64,000 bases of DNA from Gemmataceae bacterium (GCA_022842245.1 JALHPZ010000018.1:56042-120041); one strand, 5' to 3'. Positions 1 through 8,098 are shown, counted from the first letter of the stretch. Numbers and translations: made by a program. The notes: generated by a model from the letters alone, not told the origin.

Positions 1-712
1 CGGTGTGCCCGCTGTCGGCGTTGAAGGCGTCGCCGCCGCTCGCCTCGATGAGCGCCTTCACCTCGGCCGCCGTTGCCGGGGGCAGGGTCATGCCGGCCGC
101 GGCGTTGTTGTTGCGCTGGTACGGCGTGTTGGATTTCACTTCCGCAATGCCGATGGTGTTGCTCAACCCGTCCGTCATGTCGGCCGGCCGCAACTGCCGA
201 TTGACGCCCCAGGCGCCGTCGCCGGTTTGCAGGTTCGCCGGGTTGAACACCATCCACGTGCCGAAGTTGCAGCCGTAGTTCAGCGAGTAGTGTTCCGGCG
301 CGCCGCTGGAGTCCAACCGCTGGCGCGGGTTGACTTCGCTCGGGCAGATGAACGTGTTGACGCGAATGCTGGCGCCGGGCTTGTTGACGGCGTTGTTGTA
401 CGGCAGCGCGTAGTTGAACAGCCGCTGGAGATTCTCCTGCTCCAGATACGGCAGGAACCGCGCGAGATACGAATACGACGTGGACGCTGACGGCGACGGA
501 TACATCGCGCCGGGCGGGTACTTGCCTTCGGCCGATTCGAAGTTGTGCACGGCCAGGATCATTTGTTTGAGGTTATTCTGGCACTTGGCCCGCGCGGCCG
601 CCTCGCGCACTTTCTGCACCGCCGGCAGCAGCAGGCCGATCAGGATCGCGATAATGGCGATCACGACGAGGAGTTCGATCAGGGTAAAAGCCCGGCGCTT
701 GACATTCGCCAT
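1..712 (-). CDS. DUF1559 pseudopilin-like protein, 3' part outside the window
   Basis: The start and 237 residues are visible; the gene runs off the left edge, so its C-terminus is missing. It opens with [17 protein letters not shown], a type IV prepilin N-methylation signal with a hydrophobic helix, then the [20 protein letters not shown] segment typical of DUF1559 proteins. The visible sequence stops at DSGHT, which matches the conserved central 'SGHTEW' region of the family. The start at 712 is supported by GGAG about 11 nt upstream. DUF1559 proteins are abundant in planctomycetes and are thought to be exported pilin-like or surface proteins; their exact role is unknown. It faces the same way as the next four genes but is separated from the kelch gene by 244 bp containing scattered GGAATC-type words. 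Confidence 0.93.
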   Translation of the reverse strand, partial: MANVKRRAFTLIELLVVIAIIAILIGLLLPAVQKVREAAARAKCQNNLKQMILAVHNFESAEGKYPPGAMYPSPSASTSYSYLARFLPYLEQENLQRLFNYALPYNNAVNKPGASIRVNTFICPSEVNPRQRLDSSGAPEHYSLNYGCNFGTWMVFNPANLQTGDGAWGVNRQLRPADMTDGLSNTIGIAEVKSNTPYQRNNNAAAGMTLPPATAAEVKALIEASGGDAFNADSGHT

Positions 713-956
713 CTCAAGAAAGCTCCACAAGAGTTCGGAACGAAAAGTATGACTGCACTTTCGGAATCGTGTACCGGAGTCCATTCCGAGTGATTCCGGC
801 CACTTCCCCACACCCTCCGGCGGAATCACTTCCGAATTCCGGAATCACCCTAGCCCGATAAGGACTTACGTCGATTCCGAGGTTCGTCTGGCTCGCTGGG
901 CAGGGGCGTGAAACTGTCTGAATCCCGCGCCCACCGAGCCGACGCGTCCGTCCGGA

Positions 957-1952
957 TCACTTCGCGGCTATGGCGATCTTCTCGCCACGCTCCGCGATGC
1001 TGAGAATTTCGATGTCGCCGATGTTGCCGTTCCGGCTGGCGCCGCCGACGAGGAGGGCGCTGGTGCCGTGGGGCAGCAGCCGGGCGACCATCCGCTTCGT
1101 CGCGGATGTGCCGACCTTTTCCCACGCCTTGCCATCTTCGGTGAGACGGAAGGTCGAACCTTCGGACGTGTTCAGGATGAGCCGACCGTTGACGGTGCTC
1201 GCGGCGGGGGAGAATCCGACGCGGCCGCCGGGGAAGTCCGGGCCGGTGCTCCATTGGCCGCTGGCGAGGTCAAAGATCTCGACGCGGTTGAGTGCGTTGG
1301 CCGAGGCATCCAGACCGCCGAGGACATAGAGCTTCGAGCCGACCGCCGTCGCCGTCAGCGCCCGGCGCTGGAACGGCTGCTTGACGGTCTTCCATTCCGC
1401 CTTCGTCGCGGTCAGGTCGAGCGTCAGCATGGTGTCGAGCCATTCGGACTTTTCACCCTTGCCCTTCTGGGTCCAGCCGCCGACCACGACGAGCGTGTCC
1501 TTCACCACGACGACGTCGTGCGACGAACGGCCCTGCGGCAGGTCGGGCAGCTTCGACCATTTCCCGGCCTTCGGGTCGAACACGGCCGCGTCCGCGACCG
1601 AGTGGTTGTCGGCCGGCGAGCCGGGTTCGTTGCGCGGCTGCATGCCGCCGACGCGGTAGACCTTGCTGCCGTGGGTCGCGAGGTTCATTCCCTGAAGGAT
1701 CGTGCCGCCGGGGAGTTCCTCCCATTTGGTGCCGCCGTCGAGCTTGAGGCGGTGAAACGTACCGAGGACGGCCTTGGTGTCGTAGCTGTGCGTTTTGCCG
1801 GCGTGTCCGCCGTAGACATAGAGGTGGCCATCGCACACGACCGCGCCGAGGCTGGACACGGCCGCGGGCAGGGGAGGGTACGCCGGCTTAGCCTGGCCGA
1901 ACGAGACGGCCGGAAAGGCGAGCAGAAGCAAAATCGCGAATCGGGATTTCAT
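957..1952 (-). CDS. Secreted kelch-repeat beta-propeller protein
   Basis: A 331-aa protein with a clear signal peptide (MKSRFAILLLLAFPAVSFG, probable cleavage before QA). The mature part holds about six kelch-like blades, seen as recurring hydrophobic-GG strands: LYVYGGHA, VYRVGGMQ, LVVVGGWT, LYVLGGLD and LLVGGAS, each followed by a loop and a tryptophan such as KWSKLPDLP or QWSTGPDFP. Kelch propellers usually bind proteins or sugars; this one should act outside the cytoplasm. There is no catalytic residue pattern that would assign an enzyme activity such as sialate mutarotase, although NanM-type propellers are the nearest functional analogues I know. The gene follows the DUF4198-like gene on the same strand, with a self-complementary repeat element between them. 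Confidence 0.85.
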   Translation of the reverse strand: MKSRFAILLLLAFPAVSFGQAKPAYPPLPAAVSSLGAVVCDGHLYVYGGHAGKTHSYDTKAVLGTFHRLKLDGGTKWEELPGGTILQGMNLATHGSKVYRVGGMQPRNEPGSPADNHSVADAAVFDPKAGKWSKLPDLPQGRSSHDVVVVKDTLVVVGGWTQKGKGEKSEWLDTMLTLDLTATKAEWKTVKQPFQRRALTATAVGSKLYVLGGLDASANALNRVEIFDLASGQWSTGPDFPGGRVGFSPAASTVNGRLILNTSEGSTFRLTEDGKAWEKVGTSATKRMVARLLPHGTSALLVGGASRNGNIGDIEILSIAERGEKIAIAAK

Positions 1953-1982
1953 GATAGGTTCCAGTGTGCGAGGTTAATCGGT

Positions 1983-2114
1983 CTCGTCCCGAACCTCCGG
2001 TTCGGGATGCGGCGTTCGAAAACCTCTGGTTTGCGAACTTGTGCGGCTGCAACGGCATCAGCCGCCAACCAGAGGTTGGCGGCGGGGCGTCCCGAACCGG
2101 AGGTTCGGGACGAG
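1983..2114. repeat. Nested palindromic intergenic element A
   Basis: The 25-bp word at 1983-2007 (CTCGTCCCGAACCTCCGGTT followed by CGGGA) recurs exactly inverted at 2090-2114. Inside it, AACCTCTGGTT at 2021-2031 pairs with AACCAGAGGTT at 2067-2077. Each outer arm is itself nearly self-complementary (CCCGAAC / GTTCGGG), so the element can fold as one long hairpin or as two small ones. It fills most of the gap between the DUF4198-like gene, which stops at 2125, and the kelch gene start at 1952. It is not a standard terminator because no T-run follows on either strand. It looks like a small dispersed palindromic repeat. Confidence 0.85.
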
Positions 2115-2124
2115 GACCTCTGCT

Positions 2125-2790
2125 CTACTTCAGGTCGATCACAAGCGTGGCGTAGTGGCGGATCTCCTCGTACTTCTGGCCGGCGTGTTCACCGGCCTTC
2201 GCTTCCATGTGGCGCGCCCACAGGGCGTAGCGGCCCGCAGCCGAGGCGGTTTCGGTCTGGCCGTCCTTGTCGGTCTTCCATTTCGCCTTGCCGCCGTCGG
2301 GCAGCAGCACGCTCACTTCCGTGTCCGCCAGCGGCTTGCCGCCGACCGTCACGCGGAAGGCCGTCTTGCCGGACACGGCGACGGGGACGATCTCGATCGG
2401 GGCCTTGTCGCCGACGCTCGCGACCTTCGCGTCGCACGTGCCGAGGATCGCCTTCGGGTGGTACAGCAGCAGGGCCGGTTTCACGTCCTTGCGCGTAAGC
2501 AGTCCGTAGGTGACTGAGCCGTACACCACCTGCGTGTTTGCCGGCACCGTGGCGACGAGGGCGTGCTCGGCCGCCTTGTGCTCGACGGCTGATTCCGTGC
2601 TGTCGGCCGCGCGGGCCGTCAGTTTCAAGGATTTCACCTTCTCGATGGACACGTTCTCGTCCGGGTCGAGGCTGTCGCTGAAGACGACCTGCACGCCCTT
2701 GGCGTCCTTGGCCGGCACGACGTAGACGAAGTGCGCCGCCGCGGCGGTCGCGAAGAGGGCGGTCAGAATCGCGGTGGTCAAGAATCGCAT
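2125..2790 (-). CDS. Exported DUF4198-like protein
   Basis: A 221-aa exported protein. I chose the ATG at 2790, giving MRFLTTAILTALFATAAAAH, because it has GGAG nine bases upstream and yields a clean signal peptide; an in-frame ATG at 2811 would add seven residues and lacks a ribosome site. After cleavage the protein starts HFVYVVP, and the rest (KPADTEVSVLLPDGG-like strands, a terminal YATLVIDL strand) resembles the DUF4198 beta-sandwich family, sometimes annotated as nickel-uptake-related or carboxypeptidase-regulatory-like. The region GKPLADTEVSVLLPDGG...TDKDGQ looks like a Cna-B/carboxypeptidase regulatory-type fold. The substrate is unknown. It lies 25 bp downstream of the small lipoprotein gene on the same strand and is probably co-transcribed with it. 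Confidence 0.75.
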   Translation of the reverse strand: MRFLTTAILTALFATAAAAHFVYVVPAKDAKGVQVVFSDSLDPDENVSIEKVKSLKLTARAADSTESAVEHKAAEHALVATVPANTQVVYGSVTYGLLTRKDVKPALLLYHPKAILGTCDAKVASVGDKAPIEIVPVAVSGKTAFRVTVGGKPLADTEVSVLLPDGGKAKWKTDKDGQTETASAAGRYALWARHMEAKAGEHAGQKYEEIRHYATLVIDLK

Positions 2791-2815
2791 GGTGTTCTCC
2801 GGTTTGTGCATCGAA

Positions 2816-3064
2816 CTATTTCTTCGCCAATTCCTTCTTCTGTCCCGGCAGGACCGTCTGCTTGTAGAAGCGGTCCCATGCCTTTTCGTCCTGGAACTTC
2901 GGCTCGCCGAGCTTGAGCCGTTCGTAACTCTCGGCCTGATACTTCTGGTCCGCAGGCAGGCCTTCCCACTCCGCGACGATCATCGGCTTCTCGGCGGTCG
3001 GTGAGGGCGGCGAACCGCCGCATCCCACGAGGAATCCGAGGACGGCGATCGTCAGCATTCGCAT
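2816..3064 (-). CDS. Small lipoprotein
   Basis: An 82-aa protein with a lipoprotein signal: MRMLTIAVLGFLVGCGG, lipobox LVGC, so the mature protein would be about 67 residues anchored at Cys15. GAGGAG sits upstream of the ATG at 3064. The mature part is charged, with an EAWDRFYKQ-like helix near its end (KAWDRFYKQTVLPGQKK). I recognise no domain. Small lipoproteins immediately downstream of DUF1559 genes are a recurrent planctomycete arrangement, and here the upstream gene on the same strand is a DUF1559 gene. Palindromic element B lies in the leader between the two genes. Confidence 0.75.
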   Translation of the reverse strand: MRMLTIAVLGFLVGCGGSPPSPTAEKPMIVAEWEGLPADQKYQAESYERLKLGEPKFQDEKAWDRFYKQTVLPGQKKELAKK

Positions 3065-3102
3065 GGTTCGCTCCTCAGTGGTTCATTGCACTCAAACCCG
3101 TA

Positions 3103-3178
3103 GGTCGGGCCGAGTCTTCGAGGCCCGACACGACGACATACCCGACTGCGTCGGACCTTCCAAAGCCTCGGCCCGACC
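3103..3178. repeat. Palindromic intergenic element B
   Basis: GGTCGGGCCGAG at 3103-3114 is repeated inverted as CTCGGCCCGACC at 3167-3178. Within the left arm, GTCGGGCC at 3104-3111 can also pair locally with GGCCCGAC at 3122-3129. The element lies between the DUF1559 stop (3202) and the lipoprotein start (3064), ending about 39 bp before that start. Its sequence differs from element A, but the plan is the same: a long inverted repeat whose arm can also form its own hairpin. Confidence 0.75.
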
Positions 3179-3201
3179 AACGATTGCGGCACAAAGGCCA
3201 T

Positions 3202-4125
3202 TCAATCGTTGGAGACGGTCTCGCCGCCGGCGCGGGTGGACAGGGCCATGTAAACGTTCACGCTGCCTTCGAACCGATTGATCGTGTGGCGGACGAAGCG
3301 GACGGACCCGTCGCCGAACAGGAAGTTCCCGCCGCCGATATGCTCGCTGCGGAAGGCTCCGTAGGGCGTGCTCGTGTGATTGTGCTTGTTGAATGGGTGG
3401 AACGTGGTGCCCCAGGCGTAGCCGATGTAGCCGTAGGCCCAGACGCCGCCCATCATCGTGGACGGTACGCCCATCGGCTTGAAATCGGTCTCGCCGGCGA
3501 GGAAGGTGTTCGACGCGCCGTCGGCCACGTGGAAGATGTTCACCGGGCGGTTGATGGCGATGTCGCGCTTCTGCGGAAGGACCATGCCGTCGAACGCTGC
3601 TTCGCCGGTGGTCGGCGGGTACGCGTGCAGGGTGACGTCCTGCGAGCCGGAGCTGAACAGATAGCTGCAGTAGGCGCGGTTCTCGACGCCCCCGAGCGGG
3701 CCGGTCGGTGGTGTCATGCTCGGGCAGACGTAGGTCGGCACAAGTTTCTGCTGGAGCGAGGCATTGGTGAACCCGTCCCCGTCGGAATCGACGGCGCTGT
3801 TGCGGGGCAGTTTCGGGTCCCAGCGTTTCGCGATGGCGTCCTGTTCGAGGTACGGCAGGATCAGGATCTGCCCGGTCACCCAGGAGGAGACCGTTTCGTT
3901 CGGCTGACGGTCGATCGTGGCGTAGGGGAACTTGCCGTTCACGTCGTGGTAGCCGTGCGTGGCCAGGCCGAGTTGCTTGAGGTTGTTGGTGCATCTGGCG
4001 CGGGCGGCGGCTTCGCGGACCTTCTGGACGGCGGGCAGGAGCAGGCCGATGAGTATCGCGATGATCGCGATGACGACCAGCAGTTCGATGAGCGTGAAGG
4101 CTCTTCGACGGTGATGAGTGCGCAT
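3202..4125 (-). CDS. DUF1559 (H-X9-DG) pseudopilin-like protein
   Basis: A complete 307-aa DUF1559 protein. It starts with [18 protein letters not shown], the prepilin N-methylation signal (cleavage expected before the F), followed by the hydrophobic helix and [20 protein letters not shown]. The C-terminus has the H-X9-DG signature: H in [17 protein letters not shown], nine residues, then DG, which marks prepilin-type processing-associated proteins. The length is typical of the family. It is exported and probably assembled on or anchored in the membrane; the biological role of these proteins is not established. GGAGGGTGCC precedes the ATG at 4125. Its likely operon continues into the lipoprotein and DUF4198-like genes. 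Confidence 0.95.
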   Translation of the reverse strand: MRTHHRRRAFTLIELLVVIAIIAILIGLLLPAVQKVREAAARARCTNNLKQLGLATHGYHDVNGKFPYATIDRQPNETVSSWVTGQILILPYLEQDAIAKRWDPKLPRNSAVDSDGDGFTNASLQQKLVPTYVCPSMTPPTGPLGGVENRAYCSYLFSSGSQDVTLHAYPPTTGEAAFDGMVLPQKRDIAINRPVNIFHVADGASNTFLAGETDFKPMGVPSTMMGGVWAYGYIGYAWGTTFHPFNKHNHTSTPYGAFRSEHIGGGNFLFGDGSVRFVRHTINRFEGSVNVYMALSTRAGGETVSND

Positions 4126-4274
4126 GGCACCCTCCAGGGGAAACGGGGATCACGGATGTGAGCCGCGTTGCGACGGAAGGTGAGCGGGGTTGGAATCCCG
4201 CGGTCCCGAGCGGTGGCGGAGCGTGCTCGTCGTGTTGTGATCTTATTGCGACAAAATCTCAACAAGACACCTGT

Positions 4275-4302
4275 ACTCTAGATGGGCGCGGAATAGAGTC
4301 AA
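4275..4302 (-). promoter_or_regulatory. Candidate sigma70-type promoter for the DUF1559 operon
   Basis: On the minus strand TTGACT (4297-4302) is followed after 16 nt by TAGAGT (4275-4280), matching five and four of six consensus positions respectively. It would give a leader of about 140 nt before the start at 4125. Assigned on sequence resemblance only. Confidence 0.35.
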
Positions 4303-4402
4303 TAACGAGGTCGAAAATATCGCTGCGAATCTGTGCGGATTCGCGGGTGGATGACGAAAACGACAGCATTTTCAAGATATTTCGTCTCACGGAGAGGCGG
4401 CG

Positions 4403-4579
4403 ATGAACGACGAAAAAACACCGGACGACGCGGACGACGCCGATCGACCCGCGCCTCCCGCGCCCGTCGTCGACGCCCGAAACCTCTTCGGCGAAAACCG
4501 CGAGATCGTCATCGAGCACGACGGCGAACGCTACCGGCTCCGCATCACTCGCCGCGGCAAACTGATCTTGCAGAAGTGA
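4403..4579 (+). CDS. hemP: Hemin uptake protein HemP family
   Basis: A 58-aa protein in a gene short enough to be easily missed. The N-terminal half is acidic and proline-rich (DDADDADRPAPPAP). The C-terminal half carries the HemP signature: a leucine-glycine-type turn (NLFG), I-E-H-x-G-x-x-Y-x-L-R in IEHDGERYRLRITR, and the terminal GKLILQK (usually GKLILTK). GGAG lies nine bases before the ATG at 4403. HemP/HmuP proteins are small cytoplasmic factors, some of which activate heme-uptake genes; no heme receptor lies nearby here. The gene stands first in a plus-strand run, with the peptidase gene 49 bp downstream. The upstream gap holds a 7-bp hairpin (GCGAATC / GATTCGC, 4325-4344), but I see no convincing Fur box. 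Confidence 0.8.
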   Translation: MNDEKTPDDADDADRPAPPAPVVDARNLFGENREIVIEHDGERYRLRITRRGKLILQK

Positions 4580-4628
4580 ACCGTTCCCGGGTCCGATAGA
4601 ATCGGAATAGGAACCGAGGGCCGGGACG

Positions 4629-5651
4629 ATGCAGAAACTCGCGCAACCGCTCGCGGTCGCCGTGCTATTGGGCGCGGGGTTGGCGATCTTCCTCTGGAAG
4701 CCGTGGGAAGCCGGACAGGCGCAGGAGAAGCCGGCGAAGCGTGACAGGTTCGGTGAGACCCGTGGCGGTGCCGACGTGATCCCGTTTGACGGCGAGCGAG
4801 CCCACAAATACCTGAAGCAACTCTGCGACCTCGGCCCCCGGGTCAGCGGCTCCGACGGCATGGCGAAGCAGATCGAACTCTTGACGAAGCACTTCGAGGC
4901 CCACGGTGCCACCGTGACTCGGCAGGACTTCGAGGCAAAGCAGTACAGCCGCCGCGACAAGGTGAAGATGACGAACCTGATCGCGGCGTTCCATCCGGAG
5001 CGCACCCGCCGCGTCATCCTCTGCGCCCACTACGACACGCGGCCGATCGCCCACGAGGAACTCAACCGCAACGACTGGCGCAAGCCGTTCCTCAGCGCCA
5101 ACGACGGCACCAGCGGCGTCGCGATGTTCATGGAACTCGCCCATCACGCGAAGGACCTTTCGGCCGCGGTCGGCATCGATTTCGTTTGCTTCGACGGCGA
5201 AGAGTACATCTTCGAAAAGGACGCCTTCGGGGCGCAGCCGGCCGATCGATTCTTCTTCGGCTCCGACCACTTCGCCGAGCAATACGTTGCGTCCAAGTCG
5301 ACACGAAAGTTCCAGTACGAGGCCGCGATCCTATACGACCTCTTCGCCCATCGCGGCGCGAAGTTCGAGGTGGAGGGGCACTCCTGGGAGAAGTCGGACA
5401 AGCTCGCGTCGCAATTCTGGAAGGTCGCGCTGGACCGCCGCTCGCCGTCGTTCCTGAATTCCGTCGGCCGACCGATCCAGGACGACCACCTCGCGCTCCA
5501 GCGCGCCGGCATCCCCGCCATCGACATCATCGACTTCGACGGCTACGAACGGCACTGGCACAGGCTTTCCGACACGCCGGACAAGGTCGACCCCAAGCAG
5601 ATGGCCGAGGTCGCCGGTGTGACGGCCGCCTGGCTGCAAGGCCTCAAGTGA
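4629..5651 (+). CDS. Membrane-anchored M28 family peptidase, glutaminyl-cyclase-like
   Basis: A 340-aa zinc enzyme of the M28 peptidase / glutaminyl cyclase superfamily. An N-terminal helix (LAVAVLLGAGLAIFLW) anchors or exports it. The zinc-site motifs appear in order: CAHYDTRP near residue 133 (His, Asp), SANDGTSG near 157 (bridging Asp), FVCFDGEEY near 188 (Glu-Glu), QDDH near 284, and the terminal His in HWHRLSDTPD near 309. The spacing and the QDDH...HWH ending look more like glutaminyl-peptide cyclotransferase than like typical aminopeptidases, so it may form N-terminal pyroglutamate on exported proteins; simple aminopeptidase activity is the alternative. Its stop overlaps the next start (TGATG), so the two are translationally coupled. 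Confidence 0.88.
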   Translation: MQKLAQPLAVAVLLGAGLAIFLWKPWEAGQAQEKPAKRDRFGETRGGADVIPFDGERAHKYLKQLCDLGPRVSGSDGMAKQIELLTKHFEAHGATVTRQDFEAKQYSRRDKVKMTNLIAAFHPERTRRVILCAHYDTRPIAHEELNRNDWRKPFLSANDGTSGVAMFMELAHHAKDLSAAVGIDFVCFDGEEYIFEKDAFGAQPADRFFFGSDHFAEQYVASKSTRKFQYEAAILYDLFAHRGAKFEVEGHSWEKSDKLASQFWKVALDRRSPSFLNSVGRPIQDDHLALQRAGIPAIDIIDFDGYERHWHRLSDTPDKVDPKQMAEVAGVTAAWLQGLK

Positions 5652-7045
5652 TGCTCGCCGTCCACCTTCGCGTCAACGATGCCGCCACGAACAAGCCCAC
5701 CCCGGTGCGGCTCGCGATCACCGGCCCGAACGGCGAGGCCTACGCCCCGCTCGGCCGGCTTGCCGAGTTCGCCTGCGGCGTCGGCGAGGACGTCGGCGGC
5801 CACGTGAGAATCGGTCGCGAGAGTTTCAGTTACATCGATGGCTCGTGCGAAGTCCGCCTGCCCGCCGGTGTACCGCTTCGCGTTCGCGCCTCGAAGGGGA
5901 TTCAGTATCGTCCGCTCGACCAGACGATCACGCTCGGCCTGGGCCAGCTGGCGATCCGGTTGACCATCGAAGCGTGGATCCCTCGTTCCGGGGAGAATCC
6001 CTGGATGAGCGGCGACGCCCGCTCGCATTTCCTCTCCCCGCAGGCCGCGAAGCTCGAGGCCGAGGCCGAGGGATTGGATGTCGTCAACGTCCTCGCGAAG
6101 GTCCACCATCATCTGGCAACCGACGGAAATACGCACGCTTCGCTACCGAGCATGGTCGAATTCACCGGGCAGGTGCCTGTATTCGATTCCGAGCCGTGCG
6201 TCGTTGTCAACACCTTCAATTCGCACCCGGTCCTCGGCAGCCTGAGCCTGCTGAATTCCCATCGGCCGATCTTCCCGCTTGCGTTTGGCGAACCCTACGA
6301 CACGGACGACTGGTCCTTGATGGACTGGTGCAATCAGTGCCATCGCAAGAAGGGTCTGGTCGTGTGGGCGAACCCGTTCCAGCCGGAGGGGGGCGAGGCG
6401 CTCGTGGCGGCGATCCTGGGAAAGGTGGACGCGTTCGAGCTGACGCCGTTGCCGAAGTCGCCGGTGCTGCCGTGGTACTATCACTTGTTGAACGCCGGCG
6501 TGCGGTTGCCGCTGGTCGGCGCGAGCGGGAAGGACTCGAACCGCTCGGCACTCGGCGCGATGCGCACGCTGACGCGGATCGGGACGAATGCGCCGCGGAC
6601 GTACGCGAGTTGGGTCGAGGCCGTGCGGACCGGGAACACACAAGTGACGAACGGGCCGTTCGTGGACTGTAAGGCTGATGGAGGCCGGGTGACCGTTATC
6701 GCCATGTGTGATCGTCCGTTCGAGAAATTGGAACTGGTGGCGGACGGGATGCCAATCGCGTCCGTAGTACCCGAGAGCGGCGTGGACTTCCATCTTGCCG
6801 TGCTGGACCTTCCCATTCCAGAGGCATGCTGGATCGCGGCCCGGTGCGTCGGGGCGGGGCTGTTCGCGCACACATCGCCGATCTGGCTCGGTCCGGAGCG
6901 CCGCGATCCGCGCGCGGTGCCAGTACTCTTGGAGCAGATTCACCGTGTCCGCGAGTGGGCGACGACGCGTGCGATTTTCACCGAGGAGAAATGGCGGACA
7001 CAGTTGCTTTCCAACTGCGAGGCCGCGATCGCCCGGTTATCATAA
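5651..7045 (+). CDS. CehA/McbA-like PHP-domain protein with altered metal motif
   Basis: A 464-aa cytoplasmic protein (no signal peptide) starting at the ATG that overlaps the peptidase stop. Residues 1-115 form a beta-rich N-terminal part. The segment NPWMSGDARSHFLSPQAAKL near residue 117 aligns with the W-x-GD-x-H-x-H opening of CehA/McbA-type PHP metallohydrolases, followed by AEAEGLDVVNVLA as expected. However, the first His of the H-x-H pair is Arg here (GDARSHF). Later segments keep the family order (NSHPVLGSL, LVVWANPF, VGASGKDSN, VTNGPFVDC). The enzyme may use a changed metal site or be non-hydrolytic. I cannot name its substrate. The downstream asparaginase gene is 28 bp away. Confidence 0.7.
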   Translation: MLAVHLRVNDAATNKPTPVRLAITGPNGEAYAPLGRLAEFACGVGEDVGGHVRIGRESFSYIDGSCEVRLPAGVPLRVRASKGIQYRPLDQTITLGLGQLAIRLTIEAWIPRSGENPWMSGDARSHFLSPQAAKLEAEAEGLDVVNVLAKVHHHLATDGNTHASLPSMVEFTGQVPVFDSEPCVVVNTFNSHPVLGSLSLLNSHRPIFPLAFGEPYDTDDWSLMDWCNQCHRKKGLVVWANPFQPEGGEALVAAILGKVDAFELTPLPKSPVLPWYYHLLNAGVRLPLVGASGKDSNRSALGAMRTLTRIGTNAPRTYASWVEAVRTGNTQVTNGPFVDCKADGGRVTVIAMCDRPFEKLELVADGMPIASVVPESGVDFHLAVLDLPIPEACWIAARCVGAGLFAHTSPIWLGPERRDPRAVPVLLEQIHRVREWATTRAIFTEEKWRTQLLSNCEAAIARLS

Positions 7046-7049
7046 CCGG
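7033..7049. repeat. Short perfect palindrome over a stop codon
   Basis: CCGGTTAT-C-ATAACCGG, 8-bp arms around a single base, covers the TAA stop at 7043-7045 and lies 25 bp before the asparaginase start. It could be a protein-binding operator-like site; the lack of a loop makes it a poor hairpin. It may also be chance. Confidence 0.45.
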
Positions 7050-7073
7050 CATTCCCTTCCCGGAGCGACATCC

Positions 7074-7994
7074 ATGGCCGATCCCGTCGTCATCGCCACC
7101 TGGCCGTTCGGCAAGATCGCCACGGATATTTCCGGCCCGCAACTCGTCGCGGGCAAGGCGGCGCTCGACGCCGTCATCGCCGGCGCGCAGGCGGTCGAGA
7201 GCGACAAGTCCGTGCGGTCGGTCGGGTTCGGCAGCCTGCCCGATCGCATCGGCCGGCTGACGCTCGATTCGTGCGTGATGGACGGCAAGACGCTCGCGTG
7301 CGGGGCGGTTGCGGGCCTCGAACATATCCGCAGCGCCTCGGCCGTGGCGCGGCGCGTCATGGAGAAGACGCCGCACATCCTGCTCGTCGGGGAAGGGGCG
7401 AAGTGGTTCGCGCTAGAGCAGGGCTTCAAACTGGAGATGCCGCATACGGTCGAGGGTCTGCGCGAGTGGTTCGAGAAGCATCCCGAGAACGAAAAGAAAC
7501 CCGTTCGCAATGATGCGCCGCCGGAACCGCAGGACATCAACATCGACGAGCGCAACCACGATACGGTGACGGTGATTGGCCTCGACCAGGCCGGGAACCT
7601 CGGCGGCGTCTGCACGACGTCGGGCCTGGCGTACAAGCTGCCCGGTCGCGTCGGCGATTCGCCGATCATCGGGGCGGGCCTCTACGTGGACAATGAGGCC
7701 GGCGCCGCCGGGGCGACGGGCGTCGGCGAGGAGATCATCCGTATCGCCGGCAGCCACTACATCGTGGAAAAGATGCGGGAGGGGAAAACACCGCAGGAGG
7801 CGTGCGAGTTGGCGTGCAAGCGGGTGCACGCGTCGGCGGCGCGGCGGGGCGTCCACACGGCGCGCGTGGCGTTCCTTGCGCTCAACCCGAAGGGCGAGGT
7901 TGGCGCCGCCTGCACGCCCAAGACCGGATTTCAGTACGCCGTCGCCGTCGCGGGCCGAACGGAAATGCGAACCGCGAAGGAAATCCCGATGTGA
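7074..7994 (+). CDS. N(4)-(beta-N-acetylglucosaminyl)-L-asparaginase family Ntn-hydrolase
   Basis: A 306-aa asparaginase-type Ntn-hydrolase. The family is made as a precursor that cleaves itself to expose a catalytic threonine. Here the cleavage motif is HDTVTVIGLD, with Thr at about residue 164, and it is followed by the conserved LGGVCTTSG, KLPGRVGDSPIIGAGLYVDN and AAGATGVGEEIIR strands of the beta subunit. The alpha part contains SVGFGSLPDRIGRLTLD and DSCVMDG. Members hydrolyse the GlcNAc-Asn bond or isoaspartyl/asparagine substrates; the exact substrate cannot be read from sequence. No signal peptide is seen, whereas many homologues are exported. The start at 7074 follows CGGAGCGACATCC. 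It is probably co-transcribed with the CehA-like gene. Confidence 0.9.
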   Translation: MADPVVIATWPFGKIATDISGPQLVAGKAALDAVIAGAQAVESDKSVRSVGFGSLPDRIGRLTLDSCVMDGKTLACGAVAGLEHIRSASAVARRVMEKTPHILLVGEGAKWFALEQGFKLEMPHTVEGLREWFEKHPENEKKPVRNDAPPEPQDINIDERNHDTVTVIGLDQAGNLGGVCTTSGLAYKLPGRVGDSPIIGAGLYVDNEAGAAGATGVGEEIIRIAGSHYIVEKMREGKTPQEACELACKRVHASAARRGVHTARVAFLALNPKGEVGAACTPKTGFQYAVAVAGRTEMRTAKEIPM

Positions 7995-8000
7995 CACCAG

Positions 8001-8087
8001 CGGAGGGAGTGGGATTCGAACCCACGGTGGCTTTTACCCCACGGTGCTTTTCAAGAGCACTGCCATCAACCACTCGGCCATCCCTCC
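8001..8087 (-). tRNA. tRNA-Ser (anticodon UGA)
   Basis: An 87-nt class II tRNA. The acceptor arms GGAGGGA (8081-8087) and TCCCTCC (8002-8008) pair fully. The anticodon loop CTTGAAA gives anticodon UGA, reading UCA serine codons. It has the long variable arm of serine tRNAs and a T-arm GTGGG-TTCGAAT-CCCAC. The discriminator is G, as expected for serine. CCA is not encoded. Confidence 0.97.
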
Positions 8088-8098
8088 CGTCAAACCAT

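Noticed and set aside
713..956. Repeated GGAATC/GATTCC words between the first DUF1559 gene and the kelch gene
   Set aside because: A 10-bp inverted repeat (789-798 with 838-847) exists, but spacing and copies are irregular, so I do not call an element.
4303..4402. Possible Fur box upstream of hemP
   Set aside because: The AT-rich stretch and 7-bp hairpin do not match a Fur consensus well enough.
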